A stretch of 20,348 bases of DNA from an uncultured Bacteroides sp. (lineage in GTDB: Bacteria > Bacteroidota > Bacteroidia > Bacteroidales > Bacteroidaceae): positions 1 to 20,348 of the forward strand of contig NZ_CAUCSQ010000069.1 in NCBI RefSeq assembly GCF_958445495.1. The letters run 5' to 3'. The notes beneath the pieces were generated by a model. The model was not told the DNA's origin and did no database searches. It worked only from the letters and a program-made list of their open reading frames with translations. Of the stretch, positions 1 to 6,677 are shown piece after piece. The position numbers and the translations under genes are program-made. Numbering within the stretch: position 1 is the stretch's first letter; each line of letters starts with the position of its first letter.

Positions 1-70
1 CTCTTAGCTCAGTTGGTAGAGCAACTGACTCTTAATCAGTGGGTCCAGGGTTCGAGTCCCTGAGGGTGTA
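1..70 (+). tRNA. tRNA-Lys(CTT), 5' end cut by window edge
   Basis: The cloverleaf can be read directly. There is a D arm with GCTC/GAGC, an anticodon stem ACTGA (24-28)/TCAGT (36-40) with anticodon CTT at 31-33, and a T arm CAGGG/CCCTG with loop TTCGAGT. The 3' acceptor strand AGGGTGT is followed by discriminator A70. The complete second copy shows that three 5' bases (GCA) lie outside the window. CCA is not encoded. It decodes AAG lysine codons. Confidence 0.95.
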
Positions 71-104
71 CAAATCCGGAGTTTGCAATAAGAGAATTTA
101 TGTT

Positions 105-177
105 GCACTCTTAGCTCAGTTGGTAGAGCAACTGACTCTTAATCAGTGGGTCCAGGGTTCGAATCCCTGAGGGTGTA
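105..177 (+). tRNA. tRNA-Lys(CTT), complete second copy
   Basis: This is a 73-nt cloverleaf. Acceptor strand GCACTCT (105-111) pairs with AGGGTGT (170-176), with a G-U pair at 1-72, and the discriminator is A177. The anticodon is CTT at 138-140 between stems 131-135 and 143-147. It differs from the first copy at one T-loop base (TTCGAAT instead of TTCGAGT). The copies are separated by 34 nt and are probably co-transcribed. CCA is not encoded. Confidence 0.96.
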
Positions 178-204
178 CGAAGTAAAAAGGTAATTCAAAG
201 AGAA

Positions 205-240
205 ACTCTGAAAATCAATGATTTTTGGAGTTTTTTCTTT
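205..240 (+). terminator. Intrinsic terminator of the tRNA-Lys pair
   Basis: ACTCTGAAAATCA (205-217) pairs with TGATTTTTGGAGT (219-231) through Watson-Crick pairs plus two G-U wobbles. The run TTTTTTCTTTT follows directly. It starts 27 nt after the second tRNA, the right place to end a tRNA transcript. Confidence 0.8.
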
Positions 241-268
241 TATGAGCCCTAACAAAATATAGAAATAA

Positions 269-296
269 CCACAGGCTTATCCGTGGAATTTTTTTG
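269..296 (+). terminator. Possible second terminator-like hairpin
   Basis: CCAC-A-GG (269-275) can pair with CCGTGG (281-286) with one bulged A and a 5-nt loop, followed by AATTTTTTT. It could be a back-up terminator for the tRNA transcript. The stem is short, so this is a weaker call than the hairpin at 205-240. Confidence 0.4.
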
Positions 297-502
297 AGAA
301 AAGAAAAAAAACTACTTTTCGAGGGTGCGGGAGTCGTTACGCATTCCTGGTACGGGTAGGTGTTCCCTCTATGTAGCAGATACCGGGAGTTTATGGCTTA
401 ATTGCATCCGAACAATTTAGATGTACACGTTATGATTAACGAAAATACGGGAGTACCTTTAACTTGACTTGAATGTTGCCTGAAATAGGGGATGGAATAG
501 GG
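297..502. other. Gene-free stretch with a GC-richer, foldable core
   Basis: I see no convincing coding region between the tRNA terminators and the uxaC terminator. The part from about 319 to 390 is richer in G+C than its flanks. It can form a small hairpin TGCG (326-329)/CGCA (340-343) and a longer stem TCCTGGTA (345-352)/TACCGGGA (381-388, one U-G pair). No TAnnTTTG promoter was found for it, so a small RNA is only a possibility. The rest shows nothing recognisable. Confidence 0.35.
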
Positions 503-507
503 GAATG

Positions 508-547
508 AAAAACCGCTGTCCGGATTTATATGGTTTCGAACAGCGGT
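508..547 (-). terminator. Intrinsic terminator of uxaC
   Basis: ACCGCTGT (512-519) and ACAGCGGT (540-547) form a perfect 8-bp stem. Inner CG/CG pairs can extend it. Read on the minus strand, the hairpin is followed by GGTTTTTC, the U-tract of an intrinsic terminator. It lies 34-73 nt past the uxaC stop codon. Confidence 0.75.
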
Positions 548-580
548 GTTAATCGTATCTATCGTTATTATTTATATAGA

Positions 581-1987
581 TTAAAACTTGAAGAAATTTT
601 TAGCGTTATTGTAACTGATATCTTCAATCATTTGGTTTACCCGTTCCATTTCTGATACAGGGATTTCACCGTTTTCTACATCCCGGCCTACTAAATTACA
701 TAATGTGCGGCGGAAATATTCATGACGCGGATAGGAAAGGAATGAACGGGAATCGGTTAACATTCCTACAAAACGGCTTAAAAGTCCGAGTACGGATAAA
801 GCATTCATTTGTTTTTCCATACCGTCTTTCTGGTCCAAGAACCACCAGCCGGAACCGAACTGGATTTTACCGGGGATAGAGCCGTCCTGGAAATTGCCTA
901 GCATGGTAGCGATTACCTCATTGGCACAAGGATTCAGGTTATATAAGATTGTTTTGGTTAGTTTACCGTTGGTATTCAAACGGTCGAGGAATTTAGCCAT
1001 GGCTTTAGCCGTCGTAAATTCACCGATGGAATCAAAACCGGTGTCAGGACCTAATAATTTGAACATTTTCGTATTGTTGTTGCGGATAGCCCCGTAGTGG
1101 AATTGTTGGGTCCATCCTTTTTCCCAATCCATTTCTCCGAAAATTACCAGCATTGCCGATTTGAATTTCAGGATTTCTTCGTTGGTAAGTGCAGTACCGC
1201 CGTACACCTTATTAAATATGGCCTTAATTTCCGCATCTGTATAATCTTCCGCATAGAATTCTTCAATACCGTGGTCGGAAAGGCGGCAACCTTGTTCTGC
1301 AAAGAAGTCATGGCGTTTATGCAATGCGGCAATCATGTCGTCAAAACCGGAGATGGTGATACCGCTTACTTCCGATAATTTTTCTATGTATGCGCGGAAA
1401 TCAGCAGGTACTTCTACTGCCATTGCTTTGTCTGGACGCCATGTTGGCAACATTTTGATTTCAAAACCGCTTTCCCGTGTTTTTATATGGTATTCCAGAG
1501 AGTCAACCGGGTCGTCGGTTGTACAAACGGTTTCTACATGATAGCGACGCATCATTCCACGTGCAGAATATTCGGGCTGGGCAAGCTTTTCATTACATTC
1601 ATCATAAATCTCACGGGCTGTTTTTGGATTTAATATTTTATTAATGCCAAAAGCAGTCTTTAATTCCAGGTGAGTCCAGTGGTATAATGGATTGCGGAAA
1701 GTATAAGGTACCGTCTCCGCCCATTTCTTGAATTTTTCCCAGTCTGTAGTGTCTTTTCCTGTGCAGAAACGCTCATCGACACCATTTGTACGCATGGCAC
1801 GCCATTTATAATGGTCGCCTCCTAGCCAGATTTCAGTCAGGGATTTAAATTTGTAGTCGTCAGCTACCATTTGGGGAATTAAATGACAGTGGTAGTCGAT
1901 AATCGGCATCTTTGCCGCATGTTCATGATACAACTTTTGTGCAGTTTCCGTCTGCAACAAGAAGTTTTCATCCATAAAATTCTTCAT
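581..1987 (-). CDS. uxaC: Glucuronate (uronate) isomerase UxaC
   Basis: The enzyme isomerises D-glucuronate to D-fructuronate and D-galacturonate to D-tagaturonate, the first cytoplasmic step of hexuronate breakdown. The protein has 468 residues, matching the family length of about 470. It begins with the amidohydrolase-type metal motif D31-Y-H33-C-H35. Near the C-terminus it carries the family block LTDSRSFLSYPRHEYFRR (about 410-427), with D412 as a likely catalytic or metal residue. It starts at the first ATG; a second in-frame ATG four codons later is possible. The gene is divergent from a LacI-type regulator and the tagaturonate reductase uxaB, which supports the pathway call. Transcription probably starts near 2099 from the promoter at 2106-2136, giving a leader of about 110 nt. 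A terminator follows the stop codon. No frame damage is seen. Confidence 0.96.
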   Translation of the reverse strand: MKNFMDENFLLQTETAQKLYHEHAAKMPIIDYHCHLIPQMVADDYKFKSLTEIWLGGDHYKWRAMRTNGVDERFCTGKDTTDWEKFKKWAETVPYTFRNPLYHWTHLELKTAFGINKILNPKTAREIYDECNEKLAQPEYSARGMMRRYHVETVCTTDDPVDSLEYHIKTRESGFEIKMLPTWRPDKAMAVEVPADFRAYIEKLSEVSGITISGFDDMIAALHKRHDFFAEQGCRLSDHGIEEFYAEDYTDAEIKAIFNKVYGGTALTNEEILKFKSAMLVIFGEMDWEKGWTQQFHYGAIRNNNTKMFKLLGPDTGFDSIGEFTTAKAMAKFLDRLNTNGKLTKTILYNLNPCANEVIATMLGNFQDGSIPGKIQFGSGWWFLDQKDGMEKQMNALSVLGLLSRFVGMLTDSRSFLSYPRHEYFRRTLCNLVGRDVENGEIPVSEMERVNQMIEDISYNNAKNFFKF

Positions 1988-2105
1988 TATTACTGTGCTT
2001 TTAGTATATAAAATTATTACTTTTTCTATTTATACCTATATAGTATTGATTTTAAAGCTAATAGGTGTAAATTTACGTTTTAGTTTTATTAACCGTTATC
2101 GAACA

Positions 2106-2136
2106 CAAAAATAGAAAATTTACTTGGAGTAACAAA
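2106..2136 (-). promoter_or_regulatory. Predicted uxaC promoter (Bacteroides type)
   Basis: On the minus strand, TTTG (2136-2133), a 19-nt spacer and TATTTTTG (2113-2106) match the Bacteroides -33/-7 consensus (TTTG, TAnnTTTG) exactly. It predicts a start near 2099. The -33 region of the opposing regulator promoter (2124-2127) lies inside this spacer. Confidence 0.7.
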
Positions 2137-2152
2137 ATAATTCGTATATTTG
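2124..2152 (+). promoter_or_regulatory. Predicted promoter of the LacI regulator (and uxaB)
   Basis: TTGG (2124-2127), 17 nt, then TATATTTG (2145-2152) followed by CA. This fits the Bacteroides -33/-7 pattern, with an imperfect -33 box and a slightly short spacer. It predicts a start near 2159, about 28 nt before the regulator ATG. It overlaps the uxaC promoter on the other strand. Confidence 0.65.
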
Positions 2153-2186
2153 CAGCGATTATTTATAATATTTAAGTTTTACCGCT

Positions 2187-3254
2187 ATGGAGGACCGGAA
2201 TTATACCATTAAAGACATAGCCCGTATGGCGGGTGTTTCTGCCGGAACGGTAGACAGGGTGTTACATAATCGGGGGGATGTATCTCCTAAAAGTAAGGCT
2301 AAGGTACAGAAGGTATTGGATGAGATTCATTATCAACCTAATGTTTTCGCTATCGGACTGGCTGCTAAAAAGAAATATTCTTTCGTATGTTTGATTCCTT
2401 ATTATGTGGAACATGATTATTGGCATTCTGTAGTGGGAGGGATTGAGCGTGCCCGGCAAGAGTTGCGTCCTTTTAATGTAAATGTGGAATATCTGTACTA
2501 CTGTCACGGGGACGAAGAGAGTTATCGGAAGGCTTGCGGTTCTATAAAAGAGAGTAATGCAGATGCTGTATTGATTGCTCCGAATTTCCGGGAAGAGACT
2601 TTGTCATTGACTGCTTATTTGCGGGAGAATCAGATAGCTTATGCTTTTGTCGATTTCAACGTGGAAGAGGGGGATGCGTTGACCTACATCGGGCAGGATT
2701 CTTATAAAAGTGGATATATTGCAGCTAAAATATTAATGCGCAATTATTCGGCTGGGGAAGGGCAGGAACTGGTGCTGTTTTTAAGCAATAATAAGAATAG
2801 TCCTGCTGAAATTCAGATGCAACGCCGTTTGAAGGGTTTTATGCAGTATATTGCCGAAGAATATGACAATCTGGCGGTTCACGAGGTCGTATTGAGTAAA
2901 TCCAATCAAGAAAATAACCGGAAAGTATTGGACGTTTTTTTTCAGGCGCACCCGAAGGCTATACTCGGAGTTGTGTTTAATTCCAGGGTGTATCAGTTGG
3001 GAGAGTATCTCCGCCATACGGGACGCAGCATGAAAGGATTGATAGGATATGACCTTTTGAGAGCAAATGTAGAATTGCTGAAATCTGGCGATGTACATTA
3101 TTTAATCGGGCAACGACCGGGACTGCAAGGGTATTGCGGCGTGAAGGCTTTGTGTGATTACGTGGTATTCAAAAAGCACATCGAACCTGTGAAGTACATG
3201 CCCATTGATATTCTGATTAAGGAGAATATTGATTTTTATTTTGAATTAGTATAA
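2187..3254 (+). CDS. LacI/GalR-family transcriptional regulator of hexuronate genes
   Basis: This is a 355-residue DNA-binding regulator. The N-terminal LacI helix-turn-helix spans about 6-51, with helix 2 containing SAGTVDRVLHNRG (18-30). A hinge-like segment YQPNVFAIGLAAKK (49-62) follows, with a leucine (L58) in the position that intercalates DNA in classical members. Residues from about 64 to the end form a periplasmic-binding-protein-like sensor domain. The recognition helix has D23 where most LacI proteins have serine (TVSRVL). I associate this with a Bacteroidetes subfamily, so the operator may differ from textbook ones. It lies between uxaC and uxaB and overlaps their control region. 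A repressor relieved by a hexuronate or pathway intermediate is the likely role, but effector and operator are not shown by the sequence. Confidence 0.9.
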   Translation: MEDRNYTIKDIARMAGVSAGTVDRVLHNRGDVSPKSKAKVQKVLDEIHYQPNVFAIGLAAKKKYSFVCLIPYYVEHDYWHSVVGGIERARQELRPFNVNVEYLYYCHGDEESYRKACGSIKESNADAVLIAPNFREETLSLTAYLRENQIAYAFVDFNVEEGDALTYIGQDSYKSGYIAAKILMRNYSAGEGQELVLFLSNNKNSPAEIQMQRRLKGFMQYIAEEYDNLAVHEVVLSKSNQENNRKVLDVFFQAHPKAILGVVFNSRVYQLGEYLRHTGRSMKGLIGYDLLRANVELLKSGDVHYLIGQRPGLQGYCGVKALCDYVVFKKHIEPVKYMPIDILIKENIDFYFELV

Positions 3255-3280
3255 TATCAACTTTATAAATTACAACTAAC

Positions 3281-4720
3281 ATGAAAGTATTAAACAAGGA
3301 AAATGCTCCTAAAGCACAACGCCCGGAGCGTATTATTCAATTTGGCGAAGGTAACTTTTTACGCGCTTTTGTAGACTGGATTATTTATAACATGAACCAG
3401 AAAACGGATTTCAACAGCAGTGTCGTAGTGGTTCAACCAATTGAAAAAGGGATGGTCGACATGTTGAATGCACAAGACGACCTTTATCATGTCAACCTTC
3501 AAGGATTGGATAAAGGTGAGGTGGTTAATAGCTTGACTATGATTGATGTAATCAGTCGTGCACTCAATCCATATACTCAGAATGACGAGTTTATGAAATT
3601 GGCGGAACAACCGGAAATGCGTTTTGTTATTTCGAATACTACGGAAGCCGGCATCGCTTTTGACCCTACTTGCAAACTGGAGGATGCTCCTGCTTCGTCT
3701 TATCCGGGCAAATTGACCCAATTGCTTTATCATCGTTTTAAAACATTCAATGGCGATAAAACAAAAGGACTGATAATTTTCCCTTGTGAACTTATTTTCT
3801 TGAATGGGCATAAACTGAAAGAGACGATTTATCAATATATCGAATTGTGGAATTTGGGGAATGAGTTTAAAACTTGGTTTGAAGAAGCCTGCGGCGTATA
3901 TGCTACATTGGTAGACCGTATTGTTCCGGGATTCCCGCGCAAGGACATTGCCGCCATCAAAGAGAAGCTGCAATATGATGATAACTTGGTTGTTCAGGCT
4001 GAAATTTTCCATTTGTGGGTTATTGAGGCTCCACAGGAGGTTGCAAAAGAATTCCCGGCTGACAAAGCTGGTCTGAATGTATTGTTTGTGCCGTCGGAAG
4101 CTCCTTATCATGAACGTAAGGTAACTTTATTGAATGGCCCTCATACCGTTCTTTCTCCGGTTGCTTATTTGTCTGGGGTGAATATTGTCCGTGATGCATG
4201 TCAGCATGAGATAATTGGAAAATATATTCATAAGGTAATGTTTGATGAGTTGATGGAAACCTTGAACTTGCCGAAAGATGAACTGGAGAAATTTGCAAAT
4301 GATGTATTGGAGCGTTTCAACAATCCGTTCGTAGAACATGCGGTGACGAGCATTATGCTGAATTCTTTCCCCAAATATGAAACTCGTGATTTACCGGGGT
4401 TGAAGACTTATCTGGAACGTAAAGGTGAACTTCCTAAAGGATTGGTGCTTGGCCTGGCTGCTATCATTACTTATTATAAAGGTGGTGTACGTGCTGACGG
4501 TGCTGAAATTGTGCCGAATGACGCTCCGGAAATCATGAATTTGCTGAAAGAGCTTTGGGCTACAGGCTGTACGAAAAAGGTTACGGAAGGTGTCTTAGGG
4601 GCAGAATTTATCTGGGGTGAAGATTTGAATAAGATTCCGGGATTGGCAGATGCCGTGAGAGCAAATCTGGATTCAATTCAGGAAAAAGGAATGCTTGAAA
4701 CTGTGAAAGGTATTCTGTAA
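3281..4720 (+). CDS. uxaB: Tagaturonate reductase (altronate oxidoreductase)
   Basis: This NAD-dependent enzyme reduces D-tagaturonate to D-altronate. Its 479 residues match the family length of about 480. The N-terminal Rossmann segment IIQFGEGNFLRAF (18-30) has the G-x-G-x-F signature of the mannitol dehydrogenase superfamily. The catalytic signature K-x4-N-x2-H is intact as K280, N285 and H288 (segment RKVTLLNGPH). It starts 26 bp after the LacI-type regulator and is probably co-transcribed with it, behind an A-rich leader without a Shine-Dalgarno sequence. It acts after UxaC. Altronate dehydratase (uxaA) and the KDG enzymes are not in the window. A fructuronate reductase (UxuB) is the alternative in this superfamily, but the length and alignment to UxaB favour tagaturonate reductase. 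Confidence 0.92.
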   Translation: MKVLNKENAPKAQRPERIIQFGEGNFLRAFVDWIIYNMNQKTDFNSSVVVVQPIEKGMVDMLNAQDDLYHVNLQGLDKGEVVNSLTMIDVISRALNPYTQNDEFMKLAEQPEMRFVISNTTEAGIAFDPTCKLEDAPASSYPGKLTQLLYHRFKTFNGDKTKGLIIFPCELIFLNGHKLKETIYQYIELWNLGNEFKTWFEEACGVYATLVDRIVPGFPRKDIAAIKEKLQYDDNLVVQAEIFHLWVIEAPQEVAKEFPADKAGLNVLFVPSEAPYHERKVTLLNGPHTVLSPVAYLSGVNIVRDACQHEIIGKYIHKVMFDELMETLNLPKDELEKFANDVLERFNNPFVEHAVTSIMLNSFPKYETRDLPGLKTYLERKGELPKGLVLGLAAIITYYKGGVRADGAEIVPNDAPEIMNLLKELWATGCTKKVTEGVLGAEFIWGEDLNKIPGLADAVRANLDSIQEKGMLETVKGIL

Positions 4721-4753
4721 GACATAAGATATAACTTGAGGTTGATAAAGTAG

Positions 4754-4794
4754 AGGGTGTTTTGGTAGAGTGTGTACAACTATCAAAATGCCCT
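4754..4794 (+). terminator. Long hairpin after uxaB, possible terminator or mRNA end
   Basis: AGGGTGTTTTGGTAG (4754-4768) pairs with CTATCAAAATGCCCT (4780-4794), with only a few mismatches or wobbles, around an 11-nt loop. It begins 34 nt after the uxaB stop. No proper U-tract follows on either strand. It may stabilise or process the 3' end, or terminate in a factor-assisted way. Confidence 0.5.
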
Positions 4795-5104
4795 TAACTG
4801 TTAGATAATTAAGAGACGGTAAGTAATTGTTAAAGATTAAATTTGCATTCTTCATATTTTTTATTTCCACAACCTTCTTTTTCTTCGTTTTCACGGTTTG
4901 AAAAGGCTCAAATCCTTAAAGACCAATTTTGCCTCTTTCTACATGAATTATTATTCTATTTTTCTGTTTTATAAGTGCTTGGATTATTGTGTGAAACGAA
5001 TTTAATGTGATGAATATTACATTACCTTTACGAGAAAACTCATAAATTGTATTCTTCGGAACATCTTATACCTTGAACATGAAACAATAAAAAGAAGATT
5101 AAAC
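4795..5104. other. AT-rich gene-free stretch
   Basis: No convincing coding sequence is visible between the uxaB hairpin and the promoter of the small-gene cassette. One TAnnTTTG match, TAAATTTG at 4838-4845 followed by CA, resembles a Bacteroides -7 box but has no clear -33 partner and no gene behind it. Pyrimidine-rich runs follow (about 4846-4890). This could be a decayed gene or accessory DNA. I see no repeats marking its ends. Confidence 0.4.
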
Positions 5105-5137
5105 TTTATCTGTTTCCAGATATATTCATTAACTTTG
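5105..5137 (+). promoter_or_regulatory. Predicted promoter of the 5173-6126 cassette
   Basis: TTTA (5105-5108), 21 nt, then TAACTTTG (5130-5137) match the Bacteroides -33/-7 pattern with one mismatch in the -33 box. The start would be near 5145, about 28 nt before the first ATG of the cassette. Confidence 0.55.
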
Positions 5138-5172
5138 TAATTAGCTCAAATTGGCTTTATACAGGATTTAAT

Positions 5173-5412
5173 ATGGAAAATCTGATTGAATTATCACATA
5201 CTGAAGTGACATTAGCATTTGTAGCGTCCTGCATTGGAAGTACTGCACGCCGATTAGGTACATCATATCAAGAAGTTTTTACCCGCATGAAGCGTGTAGG
5301 CATGATTGAGAATTACATCTTACCTTGCTATGATGTATTACATACTGAGAGTCGCGAGCATGTGACTGATAATATGGTAGAATGTCTGACAACTTGGGAG
5401 GCAAAACGATGA
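5173..5412 (+). CDS. DUF3791-like small protein (putative antitoxin-side partner)
   Basis: This 79-residue protein has no signal peptide or membrane segment. The sequence resembles the DUF3791 family, with a pattern of the type AFVxxCI...A...G.S..EVF...K..G.I..YI.P.YDVLHT.S...V.D. Conserved-looking pieces are FVASCI (about 15-20), YDVLHTES (53-60) and VTDNM (64-68). Its stop overlaps the start of the next gene as ATGA (5409-5412), implying translational coupling. Small DUF3791 proteins are commonly found next to DUF3990 proteins, as here. The molecular role is not established. An antitoxin or accessory subunit for the neighbouring ART-like protein is an inference from gene order and size. Confidence 0.7.
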   Translation: MENLIELSHTEVTLAFVASCIGSTARRLGTSYQEVFTRMKRVGMIENYILPCYDVLHTESREHVTDNMVECLTTWEAKR

Positions 5413-5900
5413 AGATAACTGTATATCATGGAGGAACGGAACGAGTTGATGTCCCTATTTGCCGTTTAGGAAGGGAGAATCTTGATTTTGGTCGTGGATT
5501 CTATGTTACAGACATCAAAGAGCAGGCTTGTCGTTGGGCTATTGCAACGGCTAAGCGACGCAATACCCAAGCTATTATTAATATTTACCAACTTGATAGA
5601 GAACTTGTCTTGGAAAAGGCTCGTTGTAGGGTGTTCAAGGTTTACGATTCGGAATGGTTGGAATTTATTGTAGCCAGTCGTCGTGGACTGAATCCGGCGG
5701 CAAATTATGATTATATAGAGGGAGGTGCCGCGAATGACCGGGTAATTGATACGGTAAATTTATATATGTCTGGTTTGATGAGTGCTGATGTGGCCTTACA
5801 GCGTCTTGCTCAACACCAACCAAATAATCAGATTGGTTTGTTAAACCAAAATATTACGGATAAATACCTTACTTATGGTGGAACAGAACTGGCAGAATGA
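5409..5900 (+). CDS. DUF3990 protein, ADP-ribosyltransferase-like, probable toxin
   Basis: This protein has 163 residues from the ATG at 5409. That ATG overlaps the upstream stop as ATGA and places the family's YHG motif at the very N-terminus. An upstream in-frame ATG at 5382 is less likely. Motifs: V-Y6-H7-G-G (4-9) and L25-D-F-G-R-G-F-Y32-V-T-D (25-35). These resemble the first two signatures of the H-Y-E group of ADP-ribosyltransferases (PARP-like YHGT and FGxGxYxxD). A later block DYIEGGAANDRVIDT (101-115) is also family-like. A clear third catalytic acid cannot be assigned by eye. It sits between two small genes with overlapping frames, as in toxin-antitoxin modules. Cytoplasmic, with no signal peptide. 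NAD-dependent modification of a host or phage target is inference. Confidence 0.75.
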   Translation: MKITVYHGGTERVDVPICRLGRENLDFGRGFYVTDIKEQACRWAIATAKRRNTQAIINIYQLDRELVLEKARCRVFKVYDSEWLEFIVASRRGLNPAANYDYIEGGAANDRVIDTVNLYMSGLMSADVALQRLAQHQPNNQIGLLNQNITDKYLTYGGTELAE

Positions 5901-6126
5901 CCCTGTAAAGTCTCCTGAAATTCAAGAGATAATATTAAGCAATCGTATCGGTATCATTGCTGCCGAACTTTCAAAGCGTTTGGAGATTGCTCCAGTCAGA
6001 GCATTGCAATTATTTTATGAAAGCAAGACGTGTGCTGACTTGCATGACAAGGAAACAGGGCTTTATCTTTATGGTAATCTCTATATCGCTGACGAATTCA
6101 TGCGGGAGTATCAAAATAAGTTATAA
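5875..6126 (+). CDS. Small conserved protein, third member of the DUF3990 cassette
   Basis: This 83-residue protein overlaps the end of the ART-like gene by 26 bp. The ATG at 5875 is the only usable start before the conserved part. Visible features are an amphipathic helical stretch (about 19-35, IILSNRIGIIAAELSKR) and the segment RALQLFYESKT...LHDKETGLYLYG...YIADEF (about 42-75). This pattern recurs in small genes beside DUF3990 proteins. No HTH, metal motif or signal peptide is visible. It is likely co-translated with the upstream gene and may be a second partner or antitoxin. The family name is uncertain, as it is sometimes grouped with DUF3791-type proteins. It ends 2 bp from the end of the convergent FHA gene. 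Confidence 0.65.
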   Translation: MVEQNWQNDPVKSPEIQEIILSNRIGIIAAELSKRLEIAPVRALQLFYESKTCADLHDKETGLYLYGNLYIADEFMREYQNKL

Positions 6127-6128
6127 GT

Positions 6129-6656
6129 TCATTCAGCCGTATGCAAAATAAATGTAGTAGCTCCAATTGTCACAATAGCACCATCTTCAATACGTACACG
6201 GTCTTTATCTCCCAGAATTTCATTCATGAGGAACGTACCTGTGAGGCTAGGAGCATCTCGTAATGTGTAAACTAGCTTTCCTTGCTTATTGCGCTTTACA
6301 TTAATGATGCAATGGCGACGGTCCATACTCATATCGCCGCTTTCAATAGGGGTATTGATTATAGTTCCTACACAACGGCGACCTATAACATTGTCGCCTT
6401 CCTGTAGTGGAAGTATCTGCTTAAAGCCGAATATGTTTTCAATGACTGTGATATATCCGAATTCTTCTTTATGCATTTCAGCTTCTTTATCCAGATTCTC
6501 TTCTTTTCTAAGGGCGCTTATTTTACTTTTCCCAAGTCGGATACTGAATTGTTTACCACAATATTCACAAATAAATACAAGCGACTGACCTTCCTTATAC
6601 TTGGTTTCATCAAAATAAAGGTAATTTTCGCATTTCGGACAAAGAACTCGTTTCAT
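6129..6656 (-). CDS. Zinc-ribbon plus FHA-domain protein
   Basis: The protein has 175 residues. A two-knuckle zinc ribbon is formed by C6-x2-C9 and C30-x2-C33. A charged linker (44-66) leads to a forkhead-associated domain (about 68-173). FHA landmarks are G92-R93, the R113-R-H115 turn and the TGTFLMNE loop (about 139-146). Two usual phosphothreonine contacts look altered. The serine of the SRxH motif is D112, and the NGT loop reads TGT. FHA domains normally bind phosphothreonine peptides, so partner recognition here may differ. It follows the HU/SPOR gene by 21 bp and is probably co-transcribed with it. Cytoplasmic. The partner is unknown. It meets the plus-strand cassette tail to tail with a 2-bp gap. 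Confidence 0.85.
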   Translation of the reverse strand: MKRVLCPKCENYLYFDETKYKEGQSLVFICEYCGKQFSIRLGKSKISALRKEENLDKEAEMHKEEFGYITVIENIFGFKQILPLQEGDNVIGRRCVGTIINTPIESGDMSMDRRHCIINVKRNKQGKLVYTLRDAPSLTGTFLMNEILGDKDRVRIEDGAIVTIGATTFILHTAE

Positions 6657-6677
6657 ATTTTCTTTTAAAAAGGGGAA

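Noticed and set aside
3359..4111. A 250-codon open frame on the minus strand inside uxaB
   Set aside because: It lies entirely antisense to the clearly coding uxaB and shows no family motifs or low-complexity-free domain pattern. It is a shadow frame.
4673..4894. Minus-strand 73-codon frame after uxaB
   Set aside because: It overlaps the uxaB end and the hairpin, is Lys/Asn-rich and has no recognisable domain or promoter.
5382..5408. Upstream ATG as the start of the ART-like protein
   Set aside because: It would add nine non-conserved residues and a 31-bp overlap. The ATG at 5409 gives the classic ATGA coupling and the family N-terminus.
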